In this document: positions 38,489 to 49,401 of the stretch, one piece after another | How the letters are laid out: every line of letters begins with the position of its first letter | Numbering within the stretch: position 1 is the stretch's first letter | Source: Chrysomallon squamiferum | Taxonomy: Eukaryota; Mollusca; Gastropoda; Neomphalida; Peltospiridae | Length of the DNA: 64,000 nt | Assembly (NCBI GenBank): GCA_012295275.1 | Contig: CM022671.1 | Span: 24,923,822-24,987,821 of the forward strand | Direction of reading: 5' to 3' | Notes under the pieces: generated by a model | The model's database searches: none | The model's input: only the letters and a program-made list of their open reading frames with translations | What the model was told of the DNA's origin: nothing | Made by a program: the position numbers and the translations under genes

Positions 38489-38840
38489 ACAACAATAACA
38501 GTATTAATAATAATATCTGTACATGAGAGTTTGCTCATTTGTATGTGTGTATCGTTAGATTAGTTGTTTGTTGTTGTTTTTTTGTGTTTTTTTGGGGGGC
38601 TGGCTTTTTGTGGGGTTTTTTCTATGAATAGTAGTACAACGTCATTTCAACATAAGAAGGCTTTAATGAAAAAAGAAACTGAACAGCAAAGGGCAGGGTG
38701 GGGCGTGTGACGTTCAGAAACACGCAACAAAATATATACAGTATATATGTATAAGAAAGAAAGAACCCACCCTTTTCCATTATGAATACGTCCATTCGTT
38801 ACAAATCCAACAAACACGTAATAATTTGCATAGGTTATGT

Positions 38841-38955
38841 TGTCAATCAAAACTGTCACTATGTACATAATTCATTGTTTATACGTGTGTTAACCAATGA
38901 GAAGCATTAGAAAGCAAAATATAAAGTTTGAGGAAATTCTCGCAGCGACATTTCT
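38841..38955 (+). promoter_or_regulatory. Shared receptor promoter module (39.4 kb locus)
   Basis: TGTCAATCA at 38841-38849, CCAAT at 38894-38898 in TTAACCAATGA, ATATAAAG at 38919-38926, and an ACATTTCTCTCA start-like block at about 38948. The promoter looks intact although the coding region has frameshifts. The distance to the main ATG (about 470 bp) is longer than elsewhere because a partial gene start is inserted in the leader. Confidence 0.85.
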
Positions 38956-39127
38956 CTCACTAAATAAATGTGTTTGATTTTCAATTACGAGAAGACAAGA
39001 TATAAGTTAATCTCATGCAAAATGATATTTTCAAGAAAATATAAAGAAAAGAAGTTCAGTGACTTTTAGAAGATATTCCCATAAATGGAAGGATTCCAGC
39101 GCGTTTATTTTTAATTACATTATTGTT

Positions 39128-39280
39128 TAATCTGTGCCAGATCAGTATTTTTATATCAAGAAATTTTATATTTTTTGTACAAGAAGGGAAGTAATATATT
39201 CAATCTGAAGAAGAAATTAATGATGTAATGATGTCGGTGAATGTGACTAATATCTCTGACACTATGTTTTTTCAAACAGT
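39128..39280 (+). pseudogene. Truncated duplicate of a receptor 5-prime end
   Basis: A leader plus first 12 codons of a clade 3 receptor. CTGAAGAAGAAATTAATGA is followed by an ATG pair (39228, 39231) and a peptide starting MMSVNVTNISDTM. Homology then breaks and a stop follows (FFQTV, stop). The sequence then restarts in a second leader and the full gene start at 39392. The first leader resembles those at 48.0 and 56.5 kb, the second the one at 49.3 kb. It would act as an upstream open frame if transcribed. Confidence 0.82.
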
Positions 39281-39391
39281 TTAATTTCATCATTGTTTAA
39301 CCTGTACTACTTCATCAGTGTGAAATCAGGAAGGTTTATATTATTTATACAAAAGGAAAAGTCACATTTTAATTCTGAAGAAGAAACAACG

Positions 39392-40322
39392 ATGTCTGTG
39401 AACGTAACCAATATCTCTGACACCACGGCTACACGTATGTTGTTAGCGGGAAGCTCTGTTTTACTGTTTGGATTTTCAAACAACATCTTCATGCTGGTAG
39501 TTCTTGTAAAATCTGCAATGAGTTCTGGTGTCATTGGTCTGTTCTTGGTTAATGAAGTTGTGTTAGACATGATGCTGCAAATCAGTTCAGAGATGTACCT
39601 CATCGCCAACGTCTTCCAGTTAAAGTTTGTCTTTACAACGGCTTTGATACCTGCAGTATTATCAGTTAAATGTTTCTCTATGATGGGCTTGAGTATAGTC
39701 CTGTGTATTGCTATAATCAACCCTTTGAAATTTACAATTTACGTGACAAAAAGAGAGTGAAGATATATATGACAGTAATCTGGCTCTGGGTTCCCTTGGT
39801 GTTGTGTTATGTTTATTTAGAAGGAACGTTTTACACGGTGAATGAACATTCAAAGAGACTCGATCCTAACTACACTTCAACGAACTGGTGGGTTGGGGCT
39901 ATTAACATGACAAGTGCAGTTGCTATTCCTTTGACTGTGATTACTGTATGTATGATAAAAATAACCAGACATCAAAATGCCGCAATTTTAATCAATTCTT
40001 ACATTAAGAGAACGACTGAAAGCAAAATACGTTTGGTTAATTTGAACACTATCATTTTCATCATGTACATCCTTACACAGTTGCCATTCCATGTCGCTTA
40101 CTCCCTTCATATCGTTCATCAAAGCCTAGTGATATCAGTGATAATTATCTACCTTCTATACAGTCTAATGAAGCTGTTTGTTTATTTAATTCTGATGCGT
40201 AATTTCAGATATACCGCGACAAGATGTGTTGTTTTGTTTGTATGAACAAAACAAGTGCCAAAACTACCAGGGTTCCCTCAGTGAAAGCCGTACCGAATGG
40301 TAACACTGACATAGCTGTATAA
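39392..40322 (+). pseudogene. Atypical 7TM receptor (clade 3), two 1-bp frameshifts
   Basis: Almost complete receptor of about 310 codons. The first frame runs from the ATG at 39392 (MSVNVTNISD) through TM1-TM3 to INPLKFTIYVTK. One A is missing from an A-run near 39750, stopping that frame. The second frame continues with RVKIYMTVIWLW, ECL2 (NYTSTNWWVG), TM5, TM6 (TQLPFHV) and TM7 (YSLMKLFVY) to NFRYTA. A second one-base deletion near 40215 disrupts the Cys-rich tail, which would otherwise reach TAA at 40320-40322. N1.50, D2.50 (VLDM), P6.50 and K7.49 are present. Both lesions are single bases and one is in a homopolymer, so an assembly error is possible. The promoter is intact. Confidence 0.85.
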
Positions 40323-40892
40323 CTTAGCCTTATAAAAAAGAAGAAAACCCCGATCTTCAAATAAGAGGAGAAGACTAATAATTACAGGGGAAAATTATGA
40401 ACGTAATTCTATAATTTAGATAGAGCTGTGAGAAATGTTGACCTTCTCCCTTATCATGTTCAACCAACAAAAAATAGCACTGCAAATTAGTGCAGAACGA
40501 TCTATGTTTTATCTAAGCAGTGAAATTATACTGGAATGAATGATACAGATTATTGTTACATGTCATAACTATAGACACATTGACTTGGAATAACAATTAA
40601 TTTCTGGTTTCATATTGTGCATTCGGTTTAGATATTTGTGCTAAGGTAATACATATTAGATGTTTTATGATTACATTAAAATTGCTAAACCTTTTGAAAT
40701 AATGTTTTTTATGTTCCCAAACTAGAATTTTATTTCTGTCAGTGACAAAGTACAGTGATGATATTTGGTGTAATTACATTTTTGTGTTCATTATTAGATC
40801 TTCTTCAACTGTTACTTTATCATTACTGCGATTTGTTTGTCTTAATAATTATGTTGATTATAATGATGATGATTATGGTGATGACGGTTACA

Positions 40893-40948
<56 letters not shown>

Positions 40949-42046
40949 TGTAATGATGATGACGATGTGTTTAAATATGAACATCAGTTAATTTTTATTC
41001 TATTATTTATTTATTTACTTCATTATTATTTCTTTAATCGTAACTTTTATCTTGGATATTTGCGTCAAAAAAAAAAAAAAAAAAAAGGCAGTTAATATTT
41101 TTCTATTATTTGTTTATTTTATTATGCTTTATTTAATTGTAACTTTGTTGAAAAATTATGGCAATTTGATATTTGAAAAAATGACGATAACAATCGTGAT
41201 ATTGATTATGATGATGATCAGCATATACCAGTTAATTATTTATATATCAGGCCATCATAAAATATGGCCTTTAACAAAATATTGTACCCAGACTCATGCA
41301 AGAAATGAGAAAATTATTCATCAAAGGTGTTATTCTTACGTTTCTTTACGATTCCTTACAGCCTGTTTTCTCCAGTCTCGAACCTCTACTTACGTACGTT
41401 TGTTAAATGCAATCTTTACTGTTCATGTCATTCAGTCAGTTGTCGTGTTCATCTCAGCTCGTTTAATTTGTATACAGATTTAAAACAACTGCGTTTTTTT
41501 TTGTTTTTTGTTTTTTGTTTTTGCCAGCCTCTAATCACAGCAAGTAAAACAATGCATTTTTGCAGCTATTCACAGAGTTGGTCATATGATTAATTAACGA
41601 AATCACACAGCTTGACGAAAACAACGGAAGTTCACTGGCCGAGTGCTAATGGAGTTTTCGTGATGGCTGGACAAAATGGAGGCAAAAAATATATCGTTAC
41701 TTTCAACTTCCAAGTGATGTATTTTAAATAAAATAGAAATAAATTAAAGGAAATTTGTAAAAAGAAAAAAAAAAAAAAAAAAAAAAAAAAAAGAAGGCGG
41801 CTAAAAATGGGTTAAAAATGAGGCGATATATATTTAGTATGCTATTTTTTATTTATTTTATGTATTATATATATATATATATATATATATAAATATATAT
41901 ATATATATTTTATATCATCAAAATAATCGTCTTCAGTTTTACATCATCATCACCATCATTATAATCATCATCAACATTGTTCATGTTATTGTTAGTGGTA
42001 GATTTAGCAGCAGAAGAATGAATAATATTATAGGTTACTAACAGTG

Positions 42047-42094
<48 letters not shown>

Positions 42095-42579
42095 TAAAAA
42101 AATTAAACATTAATAATGGTAGTAGGAGTAATTAGTGGTATAATATTAGTTATCGTTGTTGCTATAACAGTAGCAGTATTATTATTTAGTAGTTGTAGTA
42201 GTAGTAATAATAATAGTAGTTTAAGTCATAGTAGTACTGGTGGAGGTATTGCGAGTAGTTGTTTGAGAAGTAGTAGTTGTAATAGCTGTTGCAGTAGCAA
42301 CCGTACCAATAATACTGATTTTAATATAAAATTATATGTTTTATATTATTATAAAATACAAAGTAATTTCTGAAGAATAGAAATAATAATAATAATTATA
42401 TATATATATTAATTTGCTTCAGTCGAATTTATGAAATCTGGGTAACAAGAAATATATAAGCTGGCACAAAACATATATTAACATTTTTCTCATAGCTTTG
42501 CTTGATTAATAATTTTGAATTTAATTTCTGATCCACAGTATGTAATCTTGAATGTCATTTTATTAATTTTTTTACTGTT

Positions 42580-42705
42580 AATCATAGACCTTTTTATTCC
42601 TGGATTTTTTGTTGTCATGTAGGTTTTTTTATTTATTAAAATTAAATCCTTTCAGTTGGTTTGTTAATAAAAAAAAATTCAAAACTTTTACATTTGAAAT
42701 GCTGA
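42580..42705 (+). repeat. Shared receptor 3-prime block, unit A copy
   Basis: ATAGACCTTTTTATTCCTGG, TTTGTTGTCATGTAGG, TTTATTAAAATTAAATCC and CTTTTACATTTGAAATG in family order. About 2.3 kb downstream of the 39.4 kb receptor. Confidence 0.8.
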
Positions 42706-43003
42706 GTTCATTAATTTGTCGATTCGATTGATTTTTTCTTCTTCTTTTTTTTTTTCTTTTTCATTATTATCTGTAAACCACATTACCTCATGTAATTAAA
42801 GCATGGGATTATGGCGTCTTTAGAAACTCATGTTTAATAACGTATTCACAGATCACAGATACAAACGTAAAGAACCAAAGTAATTTCAAGTCATTAATAA
42901 ACATTTAAAAGGAAAATTTGAAAAATAATTAAAGGAAAGGAAAAAAGAATGCATGTGTAAATTTTATTTTATCGTTTACTTCTGTGTTGTTGTTTTATTT
43001 GTA

Positions 43004-43044
<41 letters not shown>

Positions 43045-43679
43045 CTTTGTTTATATTTATCTTGTTGTTGTTGTTTTCTTTGTTATATAAAAATTCAATA
43101 TAAATATTAAGTTTTATTTTTCAATATCCTTCCTATATTCATCAAATTAGTAACATTCTTTAGCGTTTTGTAAGATAAATGCAGCATTTCGAAATTTAAC
43201 TAACCAGCACATATCATATGTCACACCTTTCGTTTACTCAAAAAACCACTTTTAATTAGTGTCTGTCTGTTGAGCGATGCAGAAACATGAAGAAAGCGGT
43301 AAATGCATTGATTTCAGTATATTATTTACTACTTAAATTTATGTCTACAAGGCTTTATCTTGTTAAACACAAAAATTAGAAGTGACATCTGTCTTTTTGA
43401 TACTGGAAATCCATAATAGACTCAAAATGACAAAAATTAAAAAAAAAAAAAATACCAACTAGTTATTTAAAACGTCAATAATGCAACAGTTTATATTCAA
43501 TACAATTCATTACATGTATCCAGCGTGGAAATCAAAATATTTAGTTTAACTTAATTCCAATTGAGCATTGCAACATCGAATTATATATCATTACTGTCAA
43601 CTATATCTTCCTATATGCATCGAAAAATGTTTTAAATGATGAAACTAGACAATTTATTTGATTATAACTAGAAGTTAAT

Positions 43680-43935
43680 ACAATCGCAGGCAGACATACA
43701 ATTTCTGACAATTTGTATGGATATTATTAATAATAAATTTATTCATAATGAAGCTTAAGGAACAGGTAAAAAAATTTGAAGAGCTATTGTTCTGTAAATT
43801 CAGTATTATTTTTATTCTTTTATTCGGTGAAAATATTTATTTAAAAAACAAACAAAATCAATTAAATATCTATTTGAATTACTAATAACAGTGCTCAGGC
43901 TTTTGTAAAAATGTGTCAATATCGCAAAACTTGCT
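43680..43935 (+). repeat. Distal 3-prime flank block, unit A copy
   Basis: Contains TTTCTGACAATTTGTATGG, TATTATTAATAATAAATT, CATAATGAAGCTTA and GTGCTCAG segments shared with 53110, 60590, 61500 and inverted 5569. Confidence 0.75.
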
Positions 43936-44892
43936 ATGAGCCGGGAGTGAGTCAGTGAAAATTAAACATGCTAATCAGAGTGAGCTGTTGTGAAGCATGT
44001 CTGCGACAGTTACGTTAACTGACAAAGCCCGGGGGAATGCGTCTGACGCAGATATGAGCATTTATAGGTAGAACATGTTATGTATATCAAACGGACCTAC
44101 AGAACAGATATATTAATTTACAGATAATATGTATGTGTATATCTTGTTGGGTCCAGGTCCGCCTATTTTTTTTTTTTTAAAAGTCAACAGATGATCGCTA
44201 GATTTCATTTCTCTTAATGCATTACGAAAGAAACAGCACAGTCTATGTTTCGATTAACCAAGAGTTTATTTCAAAACTTTAATTAGGAAAATGTTATAAT
44301 CTTTTGACTAGAATTCTATTCATAATGTATGATAGTCTAGATGGCTATAATTACATATATTTTAAATAATTTTGAAAGTTTCGAAACGTTCGATTTATTA
44401 TTATTATTAGTGTTGTTGTTGTTGTTGTTGTTGTTGTGCTTGTTGTTGTGTGTTAGTAGGAGTGGTGGTAGTAGTATTTCTACTAGCAATAGTAGTAGTT
44501 CTAGTGATAATTGTAATTTATTGTTTCTATTTATATATTTATATAGGTCCACCTGTATCTTTTTTAAAGTCAACAGATAATGGCTAGATTTCATTTGTCT
44601 ATTTGTATGTGTATTGTACATATGTAGGTAGCATAATCTGTTCAAAAATGGATAACTCCGACGATCTAGCTTGCTTTCGATATGGTCAGGATCAGCTTTT
44701 AAGAAAGGTGTTTCGTTATGGACACATTTTGACACTACTGTTGCAGTCAATCACTAACTACGTGTCTCCTGATCAGAACTGAGACAACTTAAACTAGTAA
44801 TCAGTGAAATAAACGACTAACATTGTTTGCTTTGTGTTGTTATTTACGTCCACGTATCACAGTGTATGTATAAACACAGACTGACACGTATA

Positions 44893-44926
<34 letters not shown>

Positions 44927-45479
44927 CGAGCGTTAGAGCCAGAGGGTCTTAAGTGCATTTTTTGAAAAAATGACATTTTACTACCAAAACACGGGTTATG
45001 GCCCGGAACGTTGATAAACTTGTATAAATGGTCCTAAAATGAATTCTACGTCGCGGGACTTGTTGATGTTTACTAATTAAGATCTGCCTACGTCCCGGTA
45101 CTCGTTAGTTGCCCTTTTACCTGGTTGACAGTGTGTGCAGTCAACAGATAACAACCGAATAATTCTGTACCACAATGCAGTGGTTATGTTGGTATTACAA
45201 ATAAATAAAATAAAACAAAACTATAAAATGATATACAACAATACCCAAGTTTTAATGGCATCTGGTGTAAATATTCTGTCCGTATGCTGTCTGTGTGTCT
45301 GTCTCTCTGTATCTATGTTTGTCTGTTAATTTGTATGTGTTGAAACAACAAACTGTAGCATAACATTTGTATTCAAACTTCAGTAATACATTAATTGTTT
45401 CCATAATTCAGTCCCACACTTCATTTTGAACGCAAAACATGCAATAATGACGGCGACTACAACTAAAAATGAGAATGAA

Positions 45480-45518
<39 letters not shown>

Positions 45519-45902
45519 ACAAACAAAATAATAAAGAAAGAAAGAAAGAAAGAAAAGAATGAAGGAAAAATTAAGAAAGAAAGCAACCGAAGGTGATTTA
45601 CTTTGAATAATATTTCCGTTGATTCTCGCAGAGCTTTCAGTTGAAAATATTTGCTCTTGTCCTTCAACTCGGAATCTAACCCTCAGTACGGATTCACTCG
45701 TTTTCCAGGTTAATTTCTTGTCTTGTCTTGGGTAGACGGGTCAGGGTTTTATGGCGTTATCTGTACAGTACCGTCTTGATGACACTGAAATGGGAAATCT
45801 CGGCTAACAAACTGTCAGGCACAGCGTCATGGTTCTTTCTCAGATTGCAGATTTCATCTCGGTAAATCTTCAAAAACTGGCGTAGTTTCCGTCTTATCCC
45901 GG

Positions 45903-46157
45903 TCAGTGAGTTTTGCCGTGGAATGCGTCTATCTGCTTTATGAATGGCACAGCCACGTGGTTGTGCTGCATATGTTCTGCCATCAGCAACATGTTGTCCA
46001 CAGTCACGACGTAGACTATGCACTGCGAGTTAACACTTTTCCAATATGTTCTCTCTCCATTCTTTTTATTTACGCGAAATTTTTGCTCGTTATAGTACAG
46101 ATGCCTGCTGCCTCGTAGTGTGTCAATATAAGTCACTCGAATCTCTTCAGCTGCCAT
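45903..46157 (-). CDS. FLYWCH-type zinc-finger fragment (probable relic)
   Basis: An 84-residue frame starting MAAEEIRVTYIDTLRG and matching the FLYWCH zinc-finger pattern: RGS-HLYY (about 15-22), KF27RVNKKNGERTY38W39, C46 and HNH65-67. FLYWCH domains bind DNA or protein and are common in MULE-type transposases and host genes derived from them. The first zinc ligand, the Cys after YWx, is Ser41 here, so the C2H2 site is incomplete. A second frame overlapping the 3-prime end (45757-46023, reading TGIRRKLRQFLKIYRDEI) may be the continuation after a frameshift. It sits in an insertion unique to unit A. A transposon-derived relic or a stray exon is likelier than a functional gene. Confidence 0.6.
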   Translation of the reverse strand: MAAEEIRVTYIDTLRGSRHLYYNEQKFRVNKKNGERTYWKSVNSQCIVYVVTVDNMLLMAEHMQHNHVAVPFIKQIDAFHGKTH

Positions 46158-46239
46158 TGTTTTAAATCCTCAAAGACCAATACGAGCGAAATAAAACAAA
46201 CAAAGGAGAAAAAGGAGAAATAACAATAAAAGGGAAGAA

Positions 46240-46242
<3 letters not shown>

Positions 46243-46290
<48 letters not shown>
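46243..46290. repeat. (CA)n microsatellite
   Basis: Uninterrupted CA tract just upstream of the FLYWCH fragment (relative to its strand). Confidence 0.95.
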
Positions 46291-46292
<2 letters not shown>

Positions 46293-47346
46293 CTGTCTGC
46301 TCAGTTGCCACCCCGAACAGTAATTTTGTTGGTAAAGAAAACACGACTCACTCTGCAACGCAGAACACATGAACCAATTAGTTCCTTCTACTTCCCAGGA
46401 CATTCATAATTCGGCAAACCTGTACTACACAAAATAGGATTTTCTCCGTCCCGGAGCGACACCAGCATATGTACGTTAGTATATTCTTTCATATACCAAA
46501 GAATCAAGCTAGTAGCATAATAACCTTTTTGAGATATCAATCAGAATCACATAGTCGTAAGTGATTATGAATAGTAAGTCCCTACGTGGTCATGCCAGTA
46601 GGTTGTAAGTGAATATTTGTTAATGTCAAAACGTTGTAACTGCACTTACGATATTTTGGTTCCAGTAAAATTAGTACTTTCACATATTATGTTGTTTTGC
46701 CAGTAACTAACACACACAATTTTCTTCAAGTAACACACATACTGTTCTTCAACAAACATAGTTTTCTAGATGTAATTCAAAATACCGAAAATTACCTAAT
46801 GCAACATCATCAGTTTGTAAGTTCGTAATACGAACGAAAAACATGCATACACATAAACAAACACACACACACAAAATTCATTGCGGTTAATAATATTTGT
46901 TGTTTCATATTGCATTCTTAAAATTAATTGTTTTACAATTTATAAAGCTCTTTTGAAAGAGAAACAGAGCATTTCAAAATAATATTAATTAGCCAAGTTG
47001 ATTTCGCACATTTCGTGTAATAAAAAATAAAAAAGTTTAACTAGTTAAATAATGCTAGTATACTGGGATACGCAGAAATTCCAATAAAATAATAAATCGA
47101 TTAATTCCAAAATATTGTTTTTGACAAATCAATACAAACACTACGTAGTTGGACATTATCATTATATCCAGCGTGTGTGTGTGTGTGTGTATGTGTGTCT
47201 GTGTGTTTATGACAGTGTGCATGTGTGTGTTTTAATACCTTATTACGAGTCGATATGAGATAAAAACACAAATTCAAACAATACTAGCCTTTTATTTCAT
47301 AATTACTAATCTCTCTCTGTATGTATGTATATATACATACACATAT

Positions 47347-47416
<70 letters not shown>

Positions 47417-47724
47417 TATTGTAAACACAACAACAGCTATAGCAAAAACAAAATAATATTTGTTTCTACATTTGTATGTGTGTGTCGTTCGACATATCTA
47501 CTTTCCTACTTTTTTCGTTCGCGCTTTACTTTTTATTTATTTATTTATTTTTTTTTTTTTTTTGGTTTATGAATACCGCAACGTCATTTTCACACAAGAA
47601 GGCTTAAGAAAAAAACTGAACAGCAAACGTAAAGGCGGGGCACATTAGGTTCAGAAACACAAAAGAAGAAAAAACATATAACAGAGAAAGAAACCATTAA
47701 TTTACGTATATATGTAGGTCATGT

Positions 47725-47835
47725 TGTGGATCAAAACTGTCAATATATAATAGATTTTCTACACGTGTACCCAATGAGAAACATTAGAAAGCAAGATATA
47801 AAATTGTAGAAGAAATTTGCGCTGTCACATTTCTC
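47725..47835 (+). promoter_or_regulatory. Degenerate copy of the receptor promoter module
   Basis: The first site has changed to TGTGGATCA (47725-47733). CCAAT (47771-47775), a TATA box (ATATAAAAT, 47796-47804) and the CACATTTCTCTCA block (about 47825) remain. The module precedes a clear pseudogene. Confidence 0.75.
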
Positions 47836-48108
47836 TCAGTAAATAAATACCGAGTAATATGTTGGACTGCCGGCTACGAAGACAAGATATGAGAAGACAA
47901 GATATGAGAATAAAGTTCAGTGACTTTTAGAAGATATTCCCATAAAAGGAAGGATTCCAGCGCGTTTATTTTTAAATATCTTTATTTTCATTATTGTTTA
48001 ATCTGTGCCACATTAGTCTTGTATCTGGTAAGTTTTCATTTTTGTATCCGGAAATTTTGTATTTTCATATACGAAAGGCAATTATATAACCATTCTGAAG
48101 AAGAAATA

Positions 48109-48759
48109 ATGATGTCTGTGAACGTAAAGAATAACTCTGACACTACGTCTAAAAAAATTGTTAGCGGAAAGTTCCGTTACACTGTGTGGTAGTTCTTCCA
48201 AAATCTGCAATGAGTTCTGGAGTCATTCGACTGTTCTTGGTTAATGAAGTTGTGTAAGACATAATGCTGCAAATCAATTCAGAGATGTACTTCATTGCCA
48301 ATGTCTTCAAGTGAAGGTTTGTCTTGACATCAGCTTTGATACCCGCCGTATCATCAGTTAAATGCTTCTCTGTGATGGGCTTAAGTATAGTCCTGTGTAT
48401 TGCACAACCATTTGAAATATATTGTATATGACACAGTGAAGAAAGTGAATATATACATGACAGTAACCTGGTTCTGGTTTCCCTTGGTGTTGTGTTATGT
48501 TTATTTAGAAGGGACATTTTTCACGGTGAATGAACATTCAAAGAGACTCGATCCTAACTACACTTCAACGAACTGGTGGGTTGGGGCTCTTAACGTAACA
48601 AGTGCAGTTGCTGTTCCTTTGATTGTGATTACTGTATGTATGATAAAAATAACCAGACATAAAAATGCTGCAATTTTAACTAATTCTAACGTTGAGCAAC
48701 CGACTGAAAGCAAAATACATTTGGCTAATTTGAAGACAATCATTTTCATCACAACATGA
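48109..48759 (+). pseudogene. Truncated receptor pseudogene (clade 3)
   Basis: Starts with the usual ATGATGTCTGTGAAC and runs to TM1, where a frameshift and deletion appear (the first frame stops after FRYTVW). The VVLPKSAMSSGVIRLFLVNEVV segment follows in another frame with a stop. From about 48430 one long frame covers KKVNIYMTVTW, ECL2 (NYTSTNWWVG), TM5 and ICL3. TESKIHLANLKTIIFI then ends at a stop at 48757-48759, in TM6. TM7 and the tail are missing: the DNA continues into the upstream block of the next unit. The multiple lesions make it non-functional. Confidence 0.9.
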
Positions 48760-48951
48760 TTTTCATAGCGAAGAGAGATTTAACAACGAACTTAAACGCT
48801 TGGCATGTTAGGTTCAGAAACAAACAATATGATAAGAAAATATAAAACCCGCCAATTTATCTAATAAAAAAAAAGACCCGATCCAATAGATAGAAATGTA
48901 ACTACTTACATGTGTGTAATATATATATGTATGTATGTAGGTAGGTCGGGA

Positions 48952-49060
48952 TGTCAATCAAAAATGCTCCATGTGTAATTTTATTTTACACGTTAACCAA
49001 TGAGAAGCATTAGAAACTAGAGTATAAAAGATGCAAAAATCAGCGCATTCACATTTCTCA
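48952..49060 (+). promoter_or_regulatory. Shared receptor promoter module (49.4 kb gene)
   Basis: TGTCAATCA at 48952-48960, CCAAT at 48997-49001 in TTAACCAATGA, TATAAAAG at 49023-49030, and GCATTCACATTTCTCA ending near 49060. All four elements are intact, upstream of the only intact clade 3 receptor. ATG is about 375 bp downstream of the TATA box. Confidence 0.88.
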
Positions 49061-49401
49061 CCAAATCTGTAGTGAAACGTGTTGTATTCAACTTATTAAG
49101 ACAAGATTTGATTTAACTTCATACAAGTGGTGACCAAAGTATTATCTTCAAATTCATAGCAAGAAGAAAAAAGAAAGTTGTATGGATATTATGTTTTCGA
49201 ATTTTTCTTAATAAGGATAATTTTCAACGTATAATCATTTTTAGAAGATATTTTCCAGAAAGGAAGAATTTTAGCATTTTATATTTCAAGTATTTTAATT
49301 TCATTATTGTTTCTCTTGTACTACATCAGCGTGAAATCAGGAAAGTTTGTATGCTCATATAAAAGACCAAGTCGTATATTAATACTGAAGAAGAAACAAC
49401 G

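Larger units (their letters stand above)
44900..46780. other. Insertion specific to duplication unit A
   Basis: Unit A and unit B match up to the segment before the GT tract (44880; 54995) and again at the TTAATA-TTTGTT segment (46890; 55310). Between them unit A has about 1.9 kb that unit B lacks. The extra DNA includes the FLYWCH fragment and a CA tract. Boundaries are approximate, and I did not find clear terminal repeats. Confidence 0.55.
38621..47570 (+). repeat. Tandem segmental duplication, unit A
   Basis: This unit shares an ordered set of blocks with units starting near 47571 and 56046. They are: an upstream block (AACGTCA, AACTGAACAGCAAA, GGTTCAGAAACAC-like), the promoter, a clade 3 receptor, an AAT/GAT tract, CTCTAATCACA, a TTGGTCATATGATTAATTAA segment, ATGGAGGCAAAA, a CATCAT tract, a GTA tract, the shared 3-prime block, a CT tract, the distal block, and a terminal TTGGACATTATCATTATATC segment. 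The unit is about 8.9 kb, including an approximately 1.9 kb insertion absent from unit B. Confidence 0.8.
40323..47724. other. 3-prime part of duplication unit A
   Basis: Apart from the FLYWCH fragment, no gene is supported. It contains an AAT tract (40898-40948), poly-A (41763-41792), TA tracts (41867-41910), an AAT tract (42048-42090), a GTA-rich stretch (42118-42300), the shared 3-prime block, a CT tract (43010-43041), the distal block, a GTT tract (44405-44450), a GT tract (44896-44924), AAAT repeats (45478-45520), a CA tract (46243-46290) and TA/CA repeats (47355-47410). Confidence 0.6.
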
